From contig NZ_MSCT01000010.1 of the NCBI RefSeq assembly GCF_001921865.1, positions 62,001 to 126,000 of the forward strand: 64,000 nucleotides of DNA. Direction: 5' to 3'. The position numbers were made by a program, and so were the translations under genes. Each line of letters starts with the position of its first letter. Position 1 is the first letter of the stretch. The notes below the pieces were generated by a model. It worked only from the letters and a program-made list of their open reading frames with translations, did not search any database and had not been told where the DNA came from. The stretch is from Pseudomonas chlororaphis (GTDB lineage Bacteria > Pseudomonadota > Gammaproteobacteria > Pseudomonadales > Pseudomonadaceae). Of the stretch, positions 52,169 through 62,907 are shown one piece after another.

Positions 52169-52217
52169 TATCGCGAGCAAGCTCGCTCCCCTGTAGGAGC
52201 GAGCTTGCTCGCGATAA
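52169..52217. repeat. Near-perfect inverted REP pair
   Basis: TTATCGCGAGCAAGCTCGCT (52168-52187) and AGCGAGCTTGCTCGCGATAA (52198-52217) are near-perfect inverse copies, forming one long hairpin between the convergent LysE and AraC genes. Confidence 0.85.
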
Positions 52218-52228
52218 GGTCGGGAAGA

Positions 52229-53056
52229 TCAGCCGCGATACTGCCCCGGCGTCGCCGCCAGGTGCTGCTTGAACGCGCGCTGGAAATGCGCCTGGTCGGC
52301 GAAGCCGGCTTCCAGGGCGACCTCGGCGATCGGCTCGCCGTCGCGCAGCCGGGTCTGGGCGAATTGCACGCGCTGGTTGACCACAAAGGCGTGGGGCGTC
52401 ATGCCGTAATGCTGCTTGAAGGCGCGGATCAGGTAGGACGGCGACAGCTCGGCGGCCTGGCAGATTTCCTCCAGCTTCAGCGAGCGGGTGCAGTGCTCGC
52501 GGATGTAGTCGGCCGCCCGGAGCAGTTTTTGGTTGTGCGCGCGCGGTGGGCCGCCCGCCGGGTTCAGGCGCTGTTGCAGGTCGCTGAAAAATGTTAGCGC
52601 GGCGGCGTGCTTGTCCGGCGTCGCGGTGCGTTCGTCCACCAGCACCTCGTACAAGGCATTCAGCCCGGCAAAGAGGGCGGGGTCGTCGCTGTGCGTCGTG
52701 GCGAAGGCGCGAAAGCCCAGCGCCTGGCTGAAGCCCAGTCGATGTTGCAGTTCGGTCAGCCAGTGGGTATCGACATAGAGCATGCGATACGACCAGGGCT
52801 GGTCGTCGATGGGGTTGCAGGCGTGCACGGCGCCGGGGTTCATCAGCACCACGGTGCCGGCGCCGATGCGAAATCGCGCCTGTTCGTGCAGGTAGGTGCT
52901 GTGCCCGGCGGTGATGGCGCCGATGGAAAAGTGCGCGTGGGCATGCCGGGCGTAACAGACCTTGCGCCCGTCGGCGATCGAGCGGGCCTCGATAAACGGC
53001 AGCGCCGCGTCGCGCCAGAACTGCGGGGCGGTATCGGGGCTCAGGCTCGGCTTCAT
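52229..53056 (-). CDS. AraC-family transcriptional regulator
   Basis: A 275-residue AraC regulator: N-terminal cupin-like sensor domain (about 1-165, with HAHAHFSIGAI and PGAVHACNP) and two C-terminal helix-turn-helix motifs (about 180-275, with LKLEEICQAAELSPSYLIRAFKQ and PIAEVALEAGFADQAHFQRAFK). GGAGG eight bases before ATG 53056 fixes the start. The convergent LysE exporter is a plausible target. Confidence 0.92.
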   Translation of the reverse strand: MKPSLSPDTAPQFWRDAALPFIEARSIADGRKVCYARHAHAHFSIGAITAGHSTYLHEQARFRIGAGTVVLMNPGAVHACNPIDDQPWSYRMLYVDTHWLTELQHRLGFSQALGFRAFATTHSDDPALFAGLNALYEVLVDERTATPDKHAAALTFFSDLQQRLNPAGGPPRAHNQKLLRAADYIREHCTRSLKLEEICQAAELSPSYLIRAFKQHYGMTPHAFVVNQRVQFAQTRLRDGEPIAEVALEAGFADQAHFQRAFKQHLAATPGQYRG

Positions 53057-53096
53057 CAAGGGGACCTCCATCGGCACGCGTTGGCAGCCGAGTGTA

Positions 53097-53600
53097 TTAG
53101 GTCTGGCCGGCGAAGGCTCGCTCCAGCGCGGCGATATCGAGCTTTTTCATCCGCAGCAGGGCCTGCATGACCCGTTGCGACTTGGCCGGGTCGGGGTCGG
53201 TCATCCAGTGGTTCAGCGCGCTGGGCACGATCTGCCAGGACAGCCCGAACTTGTCCTTGAGCCAGCCGCACTGCTGGGCTTGTGGCGCGCCGCCGTAGGA
53301 CAGCGCGCTCCAGAAGTGGTCGATTTCCCCCTGGTTCTGGCAGTTGACCTGCAGCGAGACGGCTTCGTTGAACTGGAATGCCGGCCCGCCGTTGAGGCCG
53401 GTGAAGGTCTGGCCGTCGAGCTCGAAGGACACCGTCATCACCGAGCCTTCGGGGCGACCGTGGAACTCGAACCCGGCCTTGCCGTAATGGGTGAGGGCGA
53501 TGATGCGCGAGTGCTCGAAGATCGAGCAGTAGAACTGCGCGGCGGCTTCGGCCTGTTGGTCGAACCACAGGCAGGGGGTGATGCGGTGGAGGTGCGGCAT
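53097..53600 (-). CDS. VOC-family PhnB-like (DUF-type 3-demethylubiquinone methyltransferase domain) protein
   Basis: A 167-residue glyoxalase/VOC fold protein of the PhnB/UbiG-like-domain group. ITPCLWFDQQAEAAAQFYCSIF starts the first beta-alpha-beta unit, FELDGQTFTGLNGGP follows, and CGWLKDKFGLSWQIVPSALNHWM is the conserved C-terminal motif. The name 3-demethylubiquinone methyltransferase used for the family is not evidence of that activity. GAGGAG precedes ATG 53600. Function unknown. Confidence 0.87.
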   Translation of the reverse strand: MPHLHRITPCLWFDQQAEAAAQFYCSIFEHSRIIALTHYGKAGFEFHGRPEGSVMTVSFELDGQTFTGLNGGPAFQFNEAVSLQVNCQNQGEIDHFWSALSYGGAPQAQQCGWLKDKFGLSWQIVPSALNHWMTDPDPAKSQRVMQALLRMKKLDIAALERAFAGQT

Positions 53601-53708
53601 GACGATTCTCCTCGGCGGTGGGATCACGCTTGAGCAAGCGTAGTCAGCCCAGGGGCGTCTGGGGCTGCCGTAGATCGACAAAGCCGCTCGTCCTGGCCGC
53701 GAGACGGC

Positions 53709-54623
53709 TCAGGGGCGCATGCCCTGTTCGGCCGCCCAGGCGCTGGCCATGTCGATGAAGGCCCGCAGTTTCGGCTGGCTCTGGGTGCGTCCGGGAAAGT
53801 ACAGGTACAAGCCCGAGCTCAGCGGCACGAACGGTTGCAGCACGCGCTCCAGGCGTCCGCTGGCCAGGTCGTCGGCCACCTCCAGGTCGCAGGCGTAGGC
53901 CAGCCCCTGTCCGGCTCGCGCGGCGGCGATCAGCAGGCCGCGGTCGTTGACCACCAGCGCGCCCTCGACGCCGACGGTGAAATCCCGCCCGTTGCGCCGG
54001 AACTCCCAGCGATGGGTCGTGCCCGAGGTGAGGAAGCGATAGCCGATGCCCTGGTGCCGGGGCAGCTCTTCCGGAGTCTGCGGCCTGCCGGCCCGGGCGA
54101 AATAGTCCGGAGAGCCGACGACCGACCAGGGCAGGTCCGACGTCAGGCGTACGGCGACCATGTCCTTTTCGATCGACTCGCCCAGGCGGATGCCGGCATC
54201 GAAGCCGGCGCTGACCAGGTCGACCGTGGCATCGTCCAGGGAAATCTCCAGGCGCACATCCGGGTAGGCCGCGCGAAAACGCGGGATCAGCGGTTCGAGC
54301 AACAGGCTGCCGGACAGCCGCGGCGCGGTCAGGCGCAAGGTGCCCAGCGGCCGGTCGCGGTAGCTGCCGAGCAGTGCCAGGGCGTCGCCGATTTCATTGG
54401 CCGCCGGGCGCAGGCGGGCGAACAGGCTGCTGCCGGCTTCGGTCAGGGCCACGCGCCGCGTGGTGCGCTGGAACAACAGCACGCCGGTGCGCCGCTCGAG
54501 GGTTTTCACCGCCTGGCTGACAGCGGTCGGGGTGACCCCCAGTTGCGTGGCGGCAAGGGTGAAACTCTTGTGTTCGGCGACGGCGAGAAACTCGGTGAGG
54601 CCGTCGAAAGGGTCCTGGTTCAT
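53709..54623 (-). CDS. LysR-family regulator divergent from SDR gene
   Basis: A 304-residue LysR regulator with N-terminal HTH (about residues 9-65: FLAVAEHKSFTLAATQLGVTPTAVSQAVKTLERR). The effector-binding domain includes TLRLTAPRLSGSLLLEPLIPRF and LSSGLYLYFPGRTQSQPKLRAF, of the type linked to redox or stress response. It is divergent from the SDR gene 54735 with a TATGAA-N7-TTCATA dyad between, so it probably regulates it. Confidence 0.93.
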   Translation of the reverse strand: MNQDPFDGLTEFLAVAEHKSFTLAATQLGVTPTAVSQAVKTLERRTGVLLFQRTTRRVALTEAGSSLFARLRPAANEIGDALALLGSYRDRPLGTLRLTAPRLSGSLLLEPLIPRFRAAYPDVRLEISLDDATVDLVSAGFDAGIRLGESIEKDMVAVRLTSDLPWSVVGSPDYFARAGRPQTPEELPRHQGIGYRFLTSGTTHRWEFRRNGRDFTVGVEGALVVNDRGLLIAAARAGQGLAYACDLEVADDLASGRLERVLQPFVPLSSGLYLYFPGRTQSQPKLRAFIDMASAWAAEQGMRP

Positions 54624-54634
54624 CGCCCGCTCAT

Positions 54635-54653
54635 TATGAATTGGAAGTTCATA
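54635..54653. promoter_or_regulatory. TATGAA-N7-TTCATA operator between LysR and SDR genes
   Basis: A 19-base dyad with perfect six-base arms lies 12 bases upstream of the LysR start and 82 bases upstream of the SDR start. The form fits a LysR box acting on both promoters. Confidence 0.6.
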
Positions 54654-54734
54654 GTGCTTGTAACACGAGGCCGTTTTTCCGGGTAATGTTCCTGCGTACC
54701 TTGTGCAGCACCTACTCCTTACAAGGTATCGATC

Positions 54735-55580
54735 ATGACGTCGCAAACAACTTTCAAACGTGTCTGGCTGATCACCGGGGCTTCCCGCGGCATCGGCGCG
54801 AAAATCACCGCCGCGGCCCTGGCCCATGGCGACGCGGTGGTGGCCACCGCACGCAACGCGCAATCGCTCGTCGAGCGTTTCGGCGCCCAGCCGGGCCTGC
54901 TGGCGGTGCCGCTGGACGTCACCGACGAGGCCCAGGCTCGCGATGCGGCGCAGATCGCCGTCGAACACTTCGGGCGCATCGACGTGCTGGTCAACAACGC
55001 CGGCTTCGGCCTGCTCGGCGCGGTGGAGGAAGCCAGTTCGGACGAGATCCGCCGGGTCTATGAAACCAACGTGTTCGGCCTGCTCAATGTCACGCGCGGG
55101 GTGCTGCCGCACATGCGCGCCGCGCGCCGCGGCCATGTGATCAATATCTCGTCGATCGGCGGTTATGTGTCGGGGCCGGGCTACGGCGTGTACTGCTCGA
55201 CCAAGTTCGCCGTCGAAGGCCTGAGCGAAGCCCTGTACGCCGAACTGGCGCCCCTGGGGGTGAAGGTCACGGTGGTCGAGCCGGGGTATTTCCGCACCGA
55301 CTTCCTGGACGGCAATTCCCTGGTGGAGTCGCCGGCCAGCATCGCCGACTACGCGACGACCGTCGGCGAAGTGCGCCAGCAGGCCAAGGCCTATAACCAG
55401 CAACAACCGGGCGACCCGGACAAGCTGGCACAGGCGCTGCTGGCCCTGGTCGAGGCCGGGCACGCGCCGCTGCGCCTGCCGCTGGGCAGCGACACCCTGG
55501 CGGCTATCGCGGCGAAGAACGCCTACGTCGAGCAGGAAACCGCGGCGTGGCGGGCGTTGTCGGCGTCCACCGATTTCTGA
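54735..55580 (+). CDS. Short-chain dehydrogenase/reductase
   Basis: A 281-residue SDR oxidoreductase. The NAD(P)-binding loop is TGASRGIG at about 15-22, NNAG at about 89-92 with a conserved Asn, and a catalytic Ser, Tyr and Lys appear in INISSIGGYV and VYCSTKFAVEGLSEAL. The C-terminal region is substrate-specific. Likely regulated by the divergent LysR protein. A GC-rich 10-bp hairpin lies downstream at 55622-55646. Confidence 0.93.
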   Translation: MTSQTTFKRVWLITGASRGIGAKITAAALAHGDAVVATARNAQSLVERFGAQPGLLAVPLDVTDEAQARDAAQIAVEHFGRIDVLVNNAGFGLLGAVEEASSDEIRRVYETNVFGLLNVTRGVLPHMRAARRGHVINISSIGGYVSGPGYGVYCSTKFAVEGLSEALYAELAPLGVKVTVVEPGYFRTDFLDGNSLVESPASIADYATTVGEVRQQAKAYNQQQPGDPDKLAQALLALVEAGHAPLRLPLGSDTLAAIAAKNAYVEQETAAWRALSASTDF

Positions 55581-55621
55581 GGCCACGGTCGCGACCCGCG
55601 GCCCTGCGCGAGCAAAACGGT

Positions 55622-55646
55622 CCTGCCGCCCACGCCGGGCGGCAGG
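55622..55646 (+). terminator. Stable GC hairpin after SDR gene
   Basis: CCTGCCGCCC (55622-55631) pairs perfectly with GGGCGGCAGG (55637-55646), loop ACGCC. No T-tract follows, so it is either a factor-dependent terminator end or an mRNA-stabilising structure. Confidence 0.45.
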
Positions 55647-55773
55647 GGCGAGCCCTGGCCGGCTGTCGGAAGTTGCGGCAAGAAGCCATCAGGGAGGGGG
55701 TGCAGAGGGGATTCCAGGCCCGCGGCAGCTACGCTGAAGCCAGATCCCCCCAATGGAATGGAGTGCGAGTGCG

Positions 55774-56337
55774 ATGTTTTCACCCGATAAACCCGTCCAG
55801 GCACCGAGCGAGGTGCCTCAAGCCGAGGCGGACGATCCGTCGCGGCAACTGTTGCGCGAGCACAACCGTCGGGCCGAGCAGGAGCTGGCCGCGGTCCAGG
55901 TCGCCAACCTCGATGAGCTGACCCTGCTACCCAACCGGCACGGCTTCGCGGTGCTGGCGGGGGACGCGCTGGCAATCTGCAAGGACCTGAACCTGCCGGC
56001 GACCCTGCTGCTGTTCGATCTCGACGACCTCTACCGGATTGGCCAGGCCTATGGCCTGGACGAAGGCGCCGCGGCCCTGCGCACCTTCGCCGACGGCCTG
56101 CGCATCGCCTTTCGCGAAAGCGACGTGGTCGGGCACCTGGAGTACCAGCGTTTCGCGGTGCTGCTGAGCGGTTCCGAGCGGGTCGAAAAACTGGCGATCA
56201 TCGCGCGCCTGCAAGAGATTCTCCATGAGCGCACCCGCACCTCGCAGTGTGGCTACGACATCAGCTTCAGCATCGGCCAGGTCGAGTTCGATCCGCAGCA
56301 GCCGGCGGATGTGGACAGCTTGCTGGCGCAGCGCTGA
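55774..56337 (+). CDS. Degenerate GGDEF-domain protein
   Basis: A 187-residue soluble protein consisting of a short N-terminal coiled segment and one GGDEF-fold domain (about 45-185). The entry motif DELTLLPNRHGF and LLFDLDDLYRIGQAYG (metal Asp region) are recognisable, but the GGDEF signature itself reads EYQRF in the segment HLEYQRFAVLL. It therefore cannot be a diguanylate cyclase of the usual type. It may be a c-di-GMP- or GTP-binding adaptor. The start MFSP at 55774 is chosen; ATG 55753 is an alternative. Confidence 0.8.
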   Translation: MFSPDKPVQAPSEVPQAEADDPSRQLLREHNRRAEQELAAVQVANLDELTLLPNRHGFAVLAGDALAICKDLNLPATLLLFDLDDLYRIGQAYGLDEGAAALRTFADGLRIAFRESDVVGHLEYQRFAVLLSGSERVEKLAIIARLQEILHERTRTSQCGYDISFSIGQVEFDPQQPADVDSLLAQR

Positions 56338-56364
56338 ACCGGGCCGATCGCGCGCCCCGGCCGG

Positions 56365-56835
56365 CTACTCCTCGGGGTTCGCTTGGCCTTCGAGCCTGCT
56401 GCGCAGCTGGGTGATTACCCGCAACGCGGTTTGAATCTCTTCGACCTCGAGCCCGGCCGACAGGTCGTTGACCAGCGGGGTATACAAGCCGATGGCCTGG
56501 TTGAACGCCGTCGTGCCCTTGTCTGTCAGCAGCACCAGCTGCGCGCGCCGGTGATGGGGGTTGGGCTGGAATGTCACCAGCCCTTCCTTCGCCAGGTCGT
56601 TGACGATGCGCTGGACGTTCTGCCGATTGGCTTCCAGGTCCCGGGCGAGCCAGGCGACCGGCTGCGGGCGCTCTGCCGCCGCGATCGCCCCCAGGATCTG
56701 CCAGCGGGCGCTGGTCAGGCCCAGGGGCGCGACAATCCGGTCGCCCCAGGCCAGCGTCAGGTTGCTGGCGCGGAACATGCTGAGAATGAAGTCGGTCAGG
56801 ACGGCCCCGGCCGGGGTGGGTTCAGGTTCGTGCAT
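56365..56835 (-). CDS. MarR-family transcriptional regulator
   Basis: A 156-residue MarR-type winged-helix regulator. LTSARWQILGAIAA leads into the HTH (QPVAWLARDLEANRQNVQRIVNDLAKEGLVTF), and the wing NPHHRRAQLVLLTDKG follows. Divergent from a monooxygenase gene with a perfect palindrome between. Acts as repressor released by a phenolic or other lipophilic ligand, by family analogy. Confidence 0.92.
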   Translation of the reverse strand: MHEPEPTPAGAVLTDFILSMFRASNLTLAWGDRIVAPLGLTSARWQILGAIAAAERPQPVAWLARDLEANRQNVQRIVNDLAKEGLVTFQPNPHHRRAQLVLLTDKGTTAFNQAIGLYTPLVNDLSAGLEVEEIQTALRVITQLRSRLEGQANPEE

Positions 56836-56868
56836 AACGCCAATATCCAGGCAAATTGATTTTTACAG

Positions 56869-56896
56869 CCTAATTGACATCACGATGTCAATTAGG
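56869..56896. promoter_or_regulatory. Perfect 12-base-arm palindrome in the MarR/monooxygenase intergenic region
   Basis: CCTAATTGACAT (56869-56880) and ATGTCAATTAGG (56885-56896) are exact inverse repeats around CACG. It lies 33 bases upstream of the MarR start and 41 upstream of the monooxygenase start. Strong candidate for the MarR operator controlling both genes. Confidence 0.8.
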
Positions 56897-56937
56897 CAAT
56901 TTAGTTTCGTCTTGAATCCTAACACCTGGAGTCTGCC

Positions 56938-57306
56938 ATGCCTCTTCTTCGCCCTATGGACCCCGCCTTTCCGATCGAACGCCAGATCGCCCTCGACGCC
57001 TCATCGGTGATCCTGGTGAACCTCTTCACCCTGGACCCGGCCGACGAACCGGCATTTCTGCAAGCCTGGCAAGACGATGCCCGTTTCATGAAGCAGCAGC
57101 CGGGCTTCATCTCTACCCAGCTGCATCGCGCCCTCGGTGACAGCCCGACTTACCTCAATTACGCCGTCTGGGAGTCGAATGGGCATTTTCGCGCGGCGTT
57201 CACCCATCCTGAGTTCAGGGCCAAGCTCTCGACCTATCCGTCTTCGGCGGTTGCGTCCCCGCATCTGTTCCAGAAGGTCGCGGTGCCGGGCGTCTGCGTC
57301 GCCTAG
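56938..57306 (+). CDS. Antibiotic biosynthesis monooxygenase-domain protein
   Basis: A 122-residue ferredoxin-like ABM domain protein. SVILVNLFTLDPADEPAFLQAWQDDARFMKQQPGFI and NYAVWESNGHFRAAFTHPEFRAKL follow the ABM pattern of the small quinone/haem-degrading group. It probably acts on a small aromatic or quinone, consistent with a divergent MarR regulator. No cofactor motif is needed. The start at 56938 lies in the intergenic region containing the palindrome. Confidence 0.88.
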   Translation: MPLLRPMDPAFPIERQIALDASSVILVNLFTLDPADEPAFLQAWQDDARFMKQQPGFISTQLHRALGDSPTYLNYAVWESNGHFRAAFTHPEFRAKLSTYPSSAVASPHLFQKVAVPGVCVA

Positions 57307-57348
57307 ACCGGGCAGCGGCAGCAAGCCGATGCCCGGTCCAGGTTGCGC

Positions 57349-58956
<1,608 letters not shown>

Positions 58957-58957
58957 C

Positions 58958-59977
58958 TCATTTCCTCGGGTCGAAGGCGTCGCGAGCGGACTCGCCGATA
59001 AACACCAGCAGGCTCAACATGATCGCCAGCACGGCGAAGGCGCTGATGCCCAGCCAGGGTGCCTGCAGGTTGGATTTGCCCTGGGCCACCAGCTCGCCCA
59101 GGGACGGGCTGCCGGCCGGCAGGCCGAAGCCGAGGAAGTCGAGGGCGGTCAGGGTACCGATGGCGCCGGTGAGGATGAACGGCATGAAGGTCATGGTCGA
59201 GACCATGGCGTTGGGCAGGATGTGGCGGAACATGATCGCGCCGTTCTGCATCCCCAGGGCCCTGGCGGCGCGCACGTATTCCAGGTTGCGCCCGCGCAGG
59301 AACTCGGCGCGCACCACGTCCACCAGGCTCATCCAGGAGAACAGCAGCATGATCCCCAGCAGCCACCAGAAGTTCGGCTGCACGAAGCTGGCGAGGATGA
59401 TCAGCAGGTAGAGCACCGGCAGCCCGGACCAGATCTCCAGGAAGCGCTGCCCGGCCAGGTCGACCCAGCCGCCATAGAAGCCCTGCAAGGCGCCGGCGAT
59501 GACGCCGATGATCGAGCTGAGCACGGTCAGGGTCAGGGCGAACAGCACCGACACCCGGAAGCCGTAGATCACCCGCGCGAGCACGTCGCGGCCCTGGTCG
59601 TCGGTGCCCAGCAGGTTGTCCGCCGAGGGCGGCGCGGGGGCCGGGACTTTCAGGTCGTAGTTGATGCTCTGGTAGCCGAAGGGGATCGGCGCCCAGACCA
59701 CCCAGGCGTCCTTGGCCGCCAGCAGTTCGCGGATATACGGGCTCTTGTAGTTGGCTTCCAGGGGGAATTCGCCGCCGAAGGTGGTTTCCGGGTAGCGCTT
59801 GAGCGCCGGGAAATACCAGCCGCCGTCGTAGTGCACCACCAGCGGCTTGTCGTTGGCGATCAACTCGGCGCCCAGGCTGGCGCCGAACAGCAACAGGAAC
59901 AGCCACAGCGACCACCAGCCGCGCTTGTTGGCCTTGAACAGTTCGAAACGCCGGCGATTGAGGGGGGACAGGTTCAT
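58958..59977 (-). CDS. yejE: YejE permease of peptide ABC importer
   Basis: A 339-residue membrane subunit. A cytosolic N-terminus precedes TM1; the loop contains LLGTDDQGRDVLARVIYGFRVS, the hallmark of DppC/OppC-type permeases. The EAA loop (YVRAARALGMQNGAIMFRHILPN) contacts the ATPase. It is one base away from yejF and yejB on either side. Confidence 0.95.
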   Translation of the reverse strand: MNLSPLNRRRFELFKANKRGWWSLWLFLLLFGASLGAELIANDKPLVVHYDGGWYFPALKRYPETTFGGEFPLEANYKSPYIRELLAAKDAWVVWAPIPFGYQSINYDLKVPAPAPPSADNLLGTDDQGRDVLARVIYGFRVSVLFALTLTVLSSIIGVIAGALQGFYGGWVDLAGQRFLEIWSGLPVLYLLIILASFVQPNFWWLLGIMLLFSWMSLVDVVRAEFLRGRNLEYVRAARALGMQNGAIMFRHILPNAMVSTMTFMPFILTGAIGTLTALDFLGFGLPAGSPSLGELVAQGKSNLQAPWLGISAFAVLAIMLSLLVFIGESARDAFDPRK

Positions 59978-59978
59978 C

Positions 59979-61052
59979 TCAGTGCTCCCGGCTGTCGAAG
60001 TCGATACGTGGGTCGACCAGGGTGTAGGTCAGGTCGCCGATCAGTTTCACCACCAGCCCCAGCAGGGTGAAGATGAACAGGGTGCCGAATACCACCGGGT
60101 AGTCGCGGTTGATCGCCGCCTCGAAGCTCATCAGGCCCAGGCCATCGAGGGAGAAGATCACCTCCACCAGCAGGGAGCCGGTGAAGAAGATGCCGATGAA
60201 GGCCGAGGGGAAACCGGCGATCACCAGCAGCATGGCGTTGCGGAACACATGGCCGTACAGCACGCTGCGCCGGGTCAGGCCCTTGGCCTTGGCGGTGATC
60301 ACGTACTGCTTGTTGATCTCGTCGAGGAAGCTGTTCTTGGTCAGCAAGGTCATGGTGGCGAAGTTGCCGATCACCAGGGCGGTCACCGGCAGGGCCAGGT
60401 GCCAGAAGTAGTCGAGGATCTTGCCGCTCCAGCTCAACTGGTCGAAGTCGTTGGAGGTCAGGCCACGTAGCGGGAACCAGTCGAAATAGCTGCCGCCGGC
60501 GAACATCACGATCAGCAGAATGGCGAACAGGAACGCCGGGATCGCGTAGCCGACGATGATCGCCGAACTGGTCCAGACGTCGAAGTGGCTGCCGTGGCGG
60601 GTGGCCTTGGCGATCCCCAGGGGGATCGACACCAGGTACATGATCAGGGTGCTCCACAGCCCCAGGGAGATCGACACCGGGAGTTTTTCGCGGATCAGGT
60701 CGACCACCTTGGCGTCGCGGAAGAAGCTGTCGCCGAAATCCAGAGTGGCGTAGTTCTTGACCATGATCCACAGGCGTTCCGGCGCCGACTTGTCGAAGCC
60801 GTACATCTTCTCGATTTCCTTGACCAGGGCCGGGTCCAGGCCCTGGGCGCCACGGTAGCTGGAACCTGCTACCGAGACCTCGGCGCCGCCGCCGGCAATC
60901 CGGCTGGTGGCGCCCTCGAAGCCTTCGAGCTTGGCGATCATCTGCTCCACGGGGCCGCCGGGCGCGGCCTGGATGATCACGAAGTTGATCAGCAGGATGC
61001 CGAACAGGGTGGGGACGATCAGCAGCAGGCGCCGCAGAATGTAAGCCAGCAT
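59979..61052 (-). CDS. yejB: YejB permease of peptide ABC importer
   Basis: A 357-residue membrane subunit starting [19 protein letters not shown], with the DppB/OppB-type EAA loop ([26 protein letters not shown]) and about six transmembrane helices. The long periplasmic loop after TM1 (about 35-125) is characteristic of YejB. It pairs with YejE to form the channel. Confidence 0.95.
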   Translation of the reverse strand: MLAYILRRLLLIVPTLFGILLINFVIIQAAPGGPVEQMIAKLEGFEGATSRIAGGGAEVSVAGSSYRGAQGLDPALVKEIEKMYGFDKSAPERLWIMVKNYATLDFGDSFFRDAKVVDLIREKLPVSISLGLWSTLIMYLVSIPLGIAKATRHGSHFDVWTSSAIIVGYAIPAFLFAILLIVMFAGGSYFDWFPLRGLTSNDFDQLSWSGKILDYFWHLALPVTALVIGNFATMTLLTKNSFLDEINKQYVITAKAKGLTRRSVLYGHVFRNAMLLVIAGFPSAFIGIFFTGSLLVEVIFSLDGLGLMSFEAAINRDYPVVFGTLFIFTLLGLVVKLIGDLTYTLVDPRIDFDSREH

Positions 61053-61053
61053 C

Positions 61054-62907
61054 TTATTGCTCCACGCCGGCCGGGGCGGCCTGTTCATTAATGTCCAGGC
61101 TCACGGCCGGCTTGGCGTCGGGCTTGATCCACCAGGTCTGGGTGCCGATGTCGTACTTGGGCGAGACTGTCGGGTGGCCGATATGGTCCCAGTACGCCAC
61201 GCGCCAGGTCTTGATGTGCCAGTTGGGAATCACGTAGTAGCCCCATTGCAGCACGCGGTCGAGGGCACGGGCGTGGGCCACCAGGCTGGTGCGCGAGTCG
61301 GCGTTGATCAGGCCTTCCACCAGGGCGTCGATGGTCGGGTCCTTGAGGCCGATGAAGTTGCGGCTGCCGGGGTTGTCGGCACTGGAGGACTGCCAGTATT
61401 CGCGCTGTTCGTTGCCCGGCGAGTTCGATTGCGGGAAGCCGCCGACCACCATGTCGAAGTCCCGCGAGCGCAGGCGGTTGATGTACTGGGAGACGTCGAC
61501 CCGGCGGATCATCAGGTCGATCCCGAGGTCGGCGAGGTTGCGCTTGAAGGGCAGCAGCACGCGCTCGAACTCGGTCTGCGCGAGCAGGAACTCGATCACC
61601 ACCGGCTTGCCCTGGGCGTCGACCATCTTGTCGTCGACGATGCGCCAGCCGGCCTCTTGCAGCAGTTGGTAGGCCTTGCGCTGCTGGTCGCGGATCATGC
61701 CGCTGCCGTCGCACATCGAGGGCTGGAAGGCTTCGCTGAAGACCGGGTCGGGGATCTTGCCGCGCAGCGGTTCGAGGATCTGCAATTCGTCGGCGTCGGG
61801 CAGGCCGGTGGCGGCCATTTCCGAGTTCTCGAAATAGCTGCGGGTGCGGGTGTAGGCGCCGTTGAACAGCTGCTTGTTGGTCCACTCGAAGTCCAGCAGC
61901 AGGCTCAGGGCCTTGCGCACGCGCACGTCCTGGAACAGCGGCCGGCGCAGGTTATAGACGAAGCCCTGCATGCCGGTGGGGTTGCCGTTGGGGATCTGTT
62001 CCTTGATCAGCCGGCCCTCGGCGACCGCGGGGATGTTGTAGGCGTTGGCCCAGTTTTTCGCGCTCATCTCCAGCCAGTAGTCGAACTGCCCGGCCTTGAG
62101 CGCTTCCAGGGCCACGGTGTTGTCGCGGAAGTAGTCGGTGGCCATGACGTCGAAGTTGAACTGGCCGCGGTTGAGCGGCAGGTCCTTGGCCCAGTAGTCC
62201 TTGACCCGTTCGTAGCGCACCGAGCGTCCGGCCTTCACCTGCGCCACCTTGTACGGGCCGCTGCCAAGGGGAACCTCCAGGTTGCCCTTGGAAAAATCGC
62301 GGTGTTCCCACCAGTGCTTGGGCAATACCGGGAGCTGGCCGAGAATCAGCGGCAGCTCGCGGTTGTTGCTGTGCTTGAACTTGAAAAGCACCTTGAGCGG
62401 GTCTTCGGCGATCACGTCCGCGACGTCGGCGTAGTAGCCGCGGTACATCGGCGCGCCGGCTTTCATCAGGGTCTGGAAACTGAACACCACGTCCTCGGCG
62501 CGCATTGGATGGCCGTCGTGGAAGCGGGCCTCGGGGCGCAGGTAGAAACGCACCCAGCTGTTGTCCGGGGCTTTCTCGATCTGCCCGGCGACCAGGCCGT
62601 ATTCGGTGAAGGGTTCGTCCAGGCTCTGGCGCATCAGGGTGTCGTAGATCAGGCCGATGTTGTCCGCCGACACGCCTTTGTTGATGAACGGGTTGAGGCT
62701 GTCGAAGCTGCCGAAACCCGCTTCGCGAAAGGTGCCGCCCTTGGGCGCGTCCGGGTTCACGTAGTCGAAGTGCTTGAAGTTCGCCGGGTACTTCGGTGGT
62801 TCGTTATACAGGGTCAGGGCATGTTGCGGGGCGGCCTGGGCGAGGCAGGCGATTCCCGCCAGCAGCACGCCGCCGGCCCGCAGGAGCAGGGCACGCGAGA
62901 GCATCAT
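61054..62907 (-). CDS. yejA: YejA-type periplasmic peptide-binding protein (first of two)
   Basis: A 617-residue solute-binding protein with a signal peptide (about 1-24, [11 protein letters not shown]) and the SBP_bac_5 pattern: [23 protein letters not shown] near the start, [29 protein letters not shown] and the late [24 protein letters not shown]. It delivers oligopeptides or peptide-nucleotides to YejB/E. The start codon overlaps the stop of the next gene upstream (ATGA at 62904-62907), so both binding proteins are co-translated. Confidence 0.94.
   Translation of the reverse strand: MMLSRALLLRAGGVLLAGIACLAQAAPQHALTLYNEPPKYPANFKHFDYVNPDAPKGGTFREAGFGSFDSLNPFINKGVSADNIGLIYDTLMRQSLDEPFTEYGLVAGQIEKAPDNSWVRFYLRPEARFHDGHPMRAEDVVFSFQTLMKAGAPMYRGYYADVADVIAEDPLKVLFKFKHSNNRELPLILGQLPVLPKHWWEHRDFSKGNLEVPLGSGPYKVAQVKAGRSVRYERVKDYWAKDLPLNRGQFNFDVMATDYFRDNTVALEALKAGQFDYWLEMSAKNWANAYNIPAVAEGRLIKEQIPNGNPTGMQGFVYNLRRPLFQDVRVRKALSLLLDFEWTNKQLFNGAYTRTRSYFENSEMAATGLPDADELQILEPLRGKIPDPVFSEAFQPSMCDGSGMIRDQQRKAYQLLQEAGWRIVDDKMVDAQGKPVVIEFLLAQTEFERVLLPFKRNLADLGIDLMIRRVDVSQYINRLRSRDFDMVVGGFPQSNSPGNEQREYWQSSSADNPGSRNFIGLKDPTIDALVEGLINADSRTSLVAHARALDRVLQWGYYVIPNWHIKTWRVAYWDHIGHPTVSPKYDIGTQTWWIKPDAKPAVSLDINEQAAPAGVEQ

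Noticed and set aside
54635..54653. Promoter -10/-35 assignment in the divergent LysR/SDR region
   Set aside because: Several A+T-rich hexamers fit loosely; I could not choose one with confidence, so only the dyad is reported.
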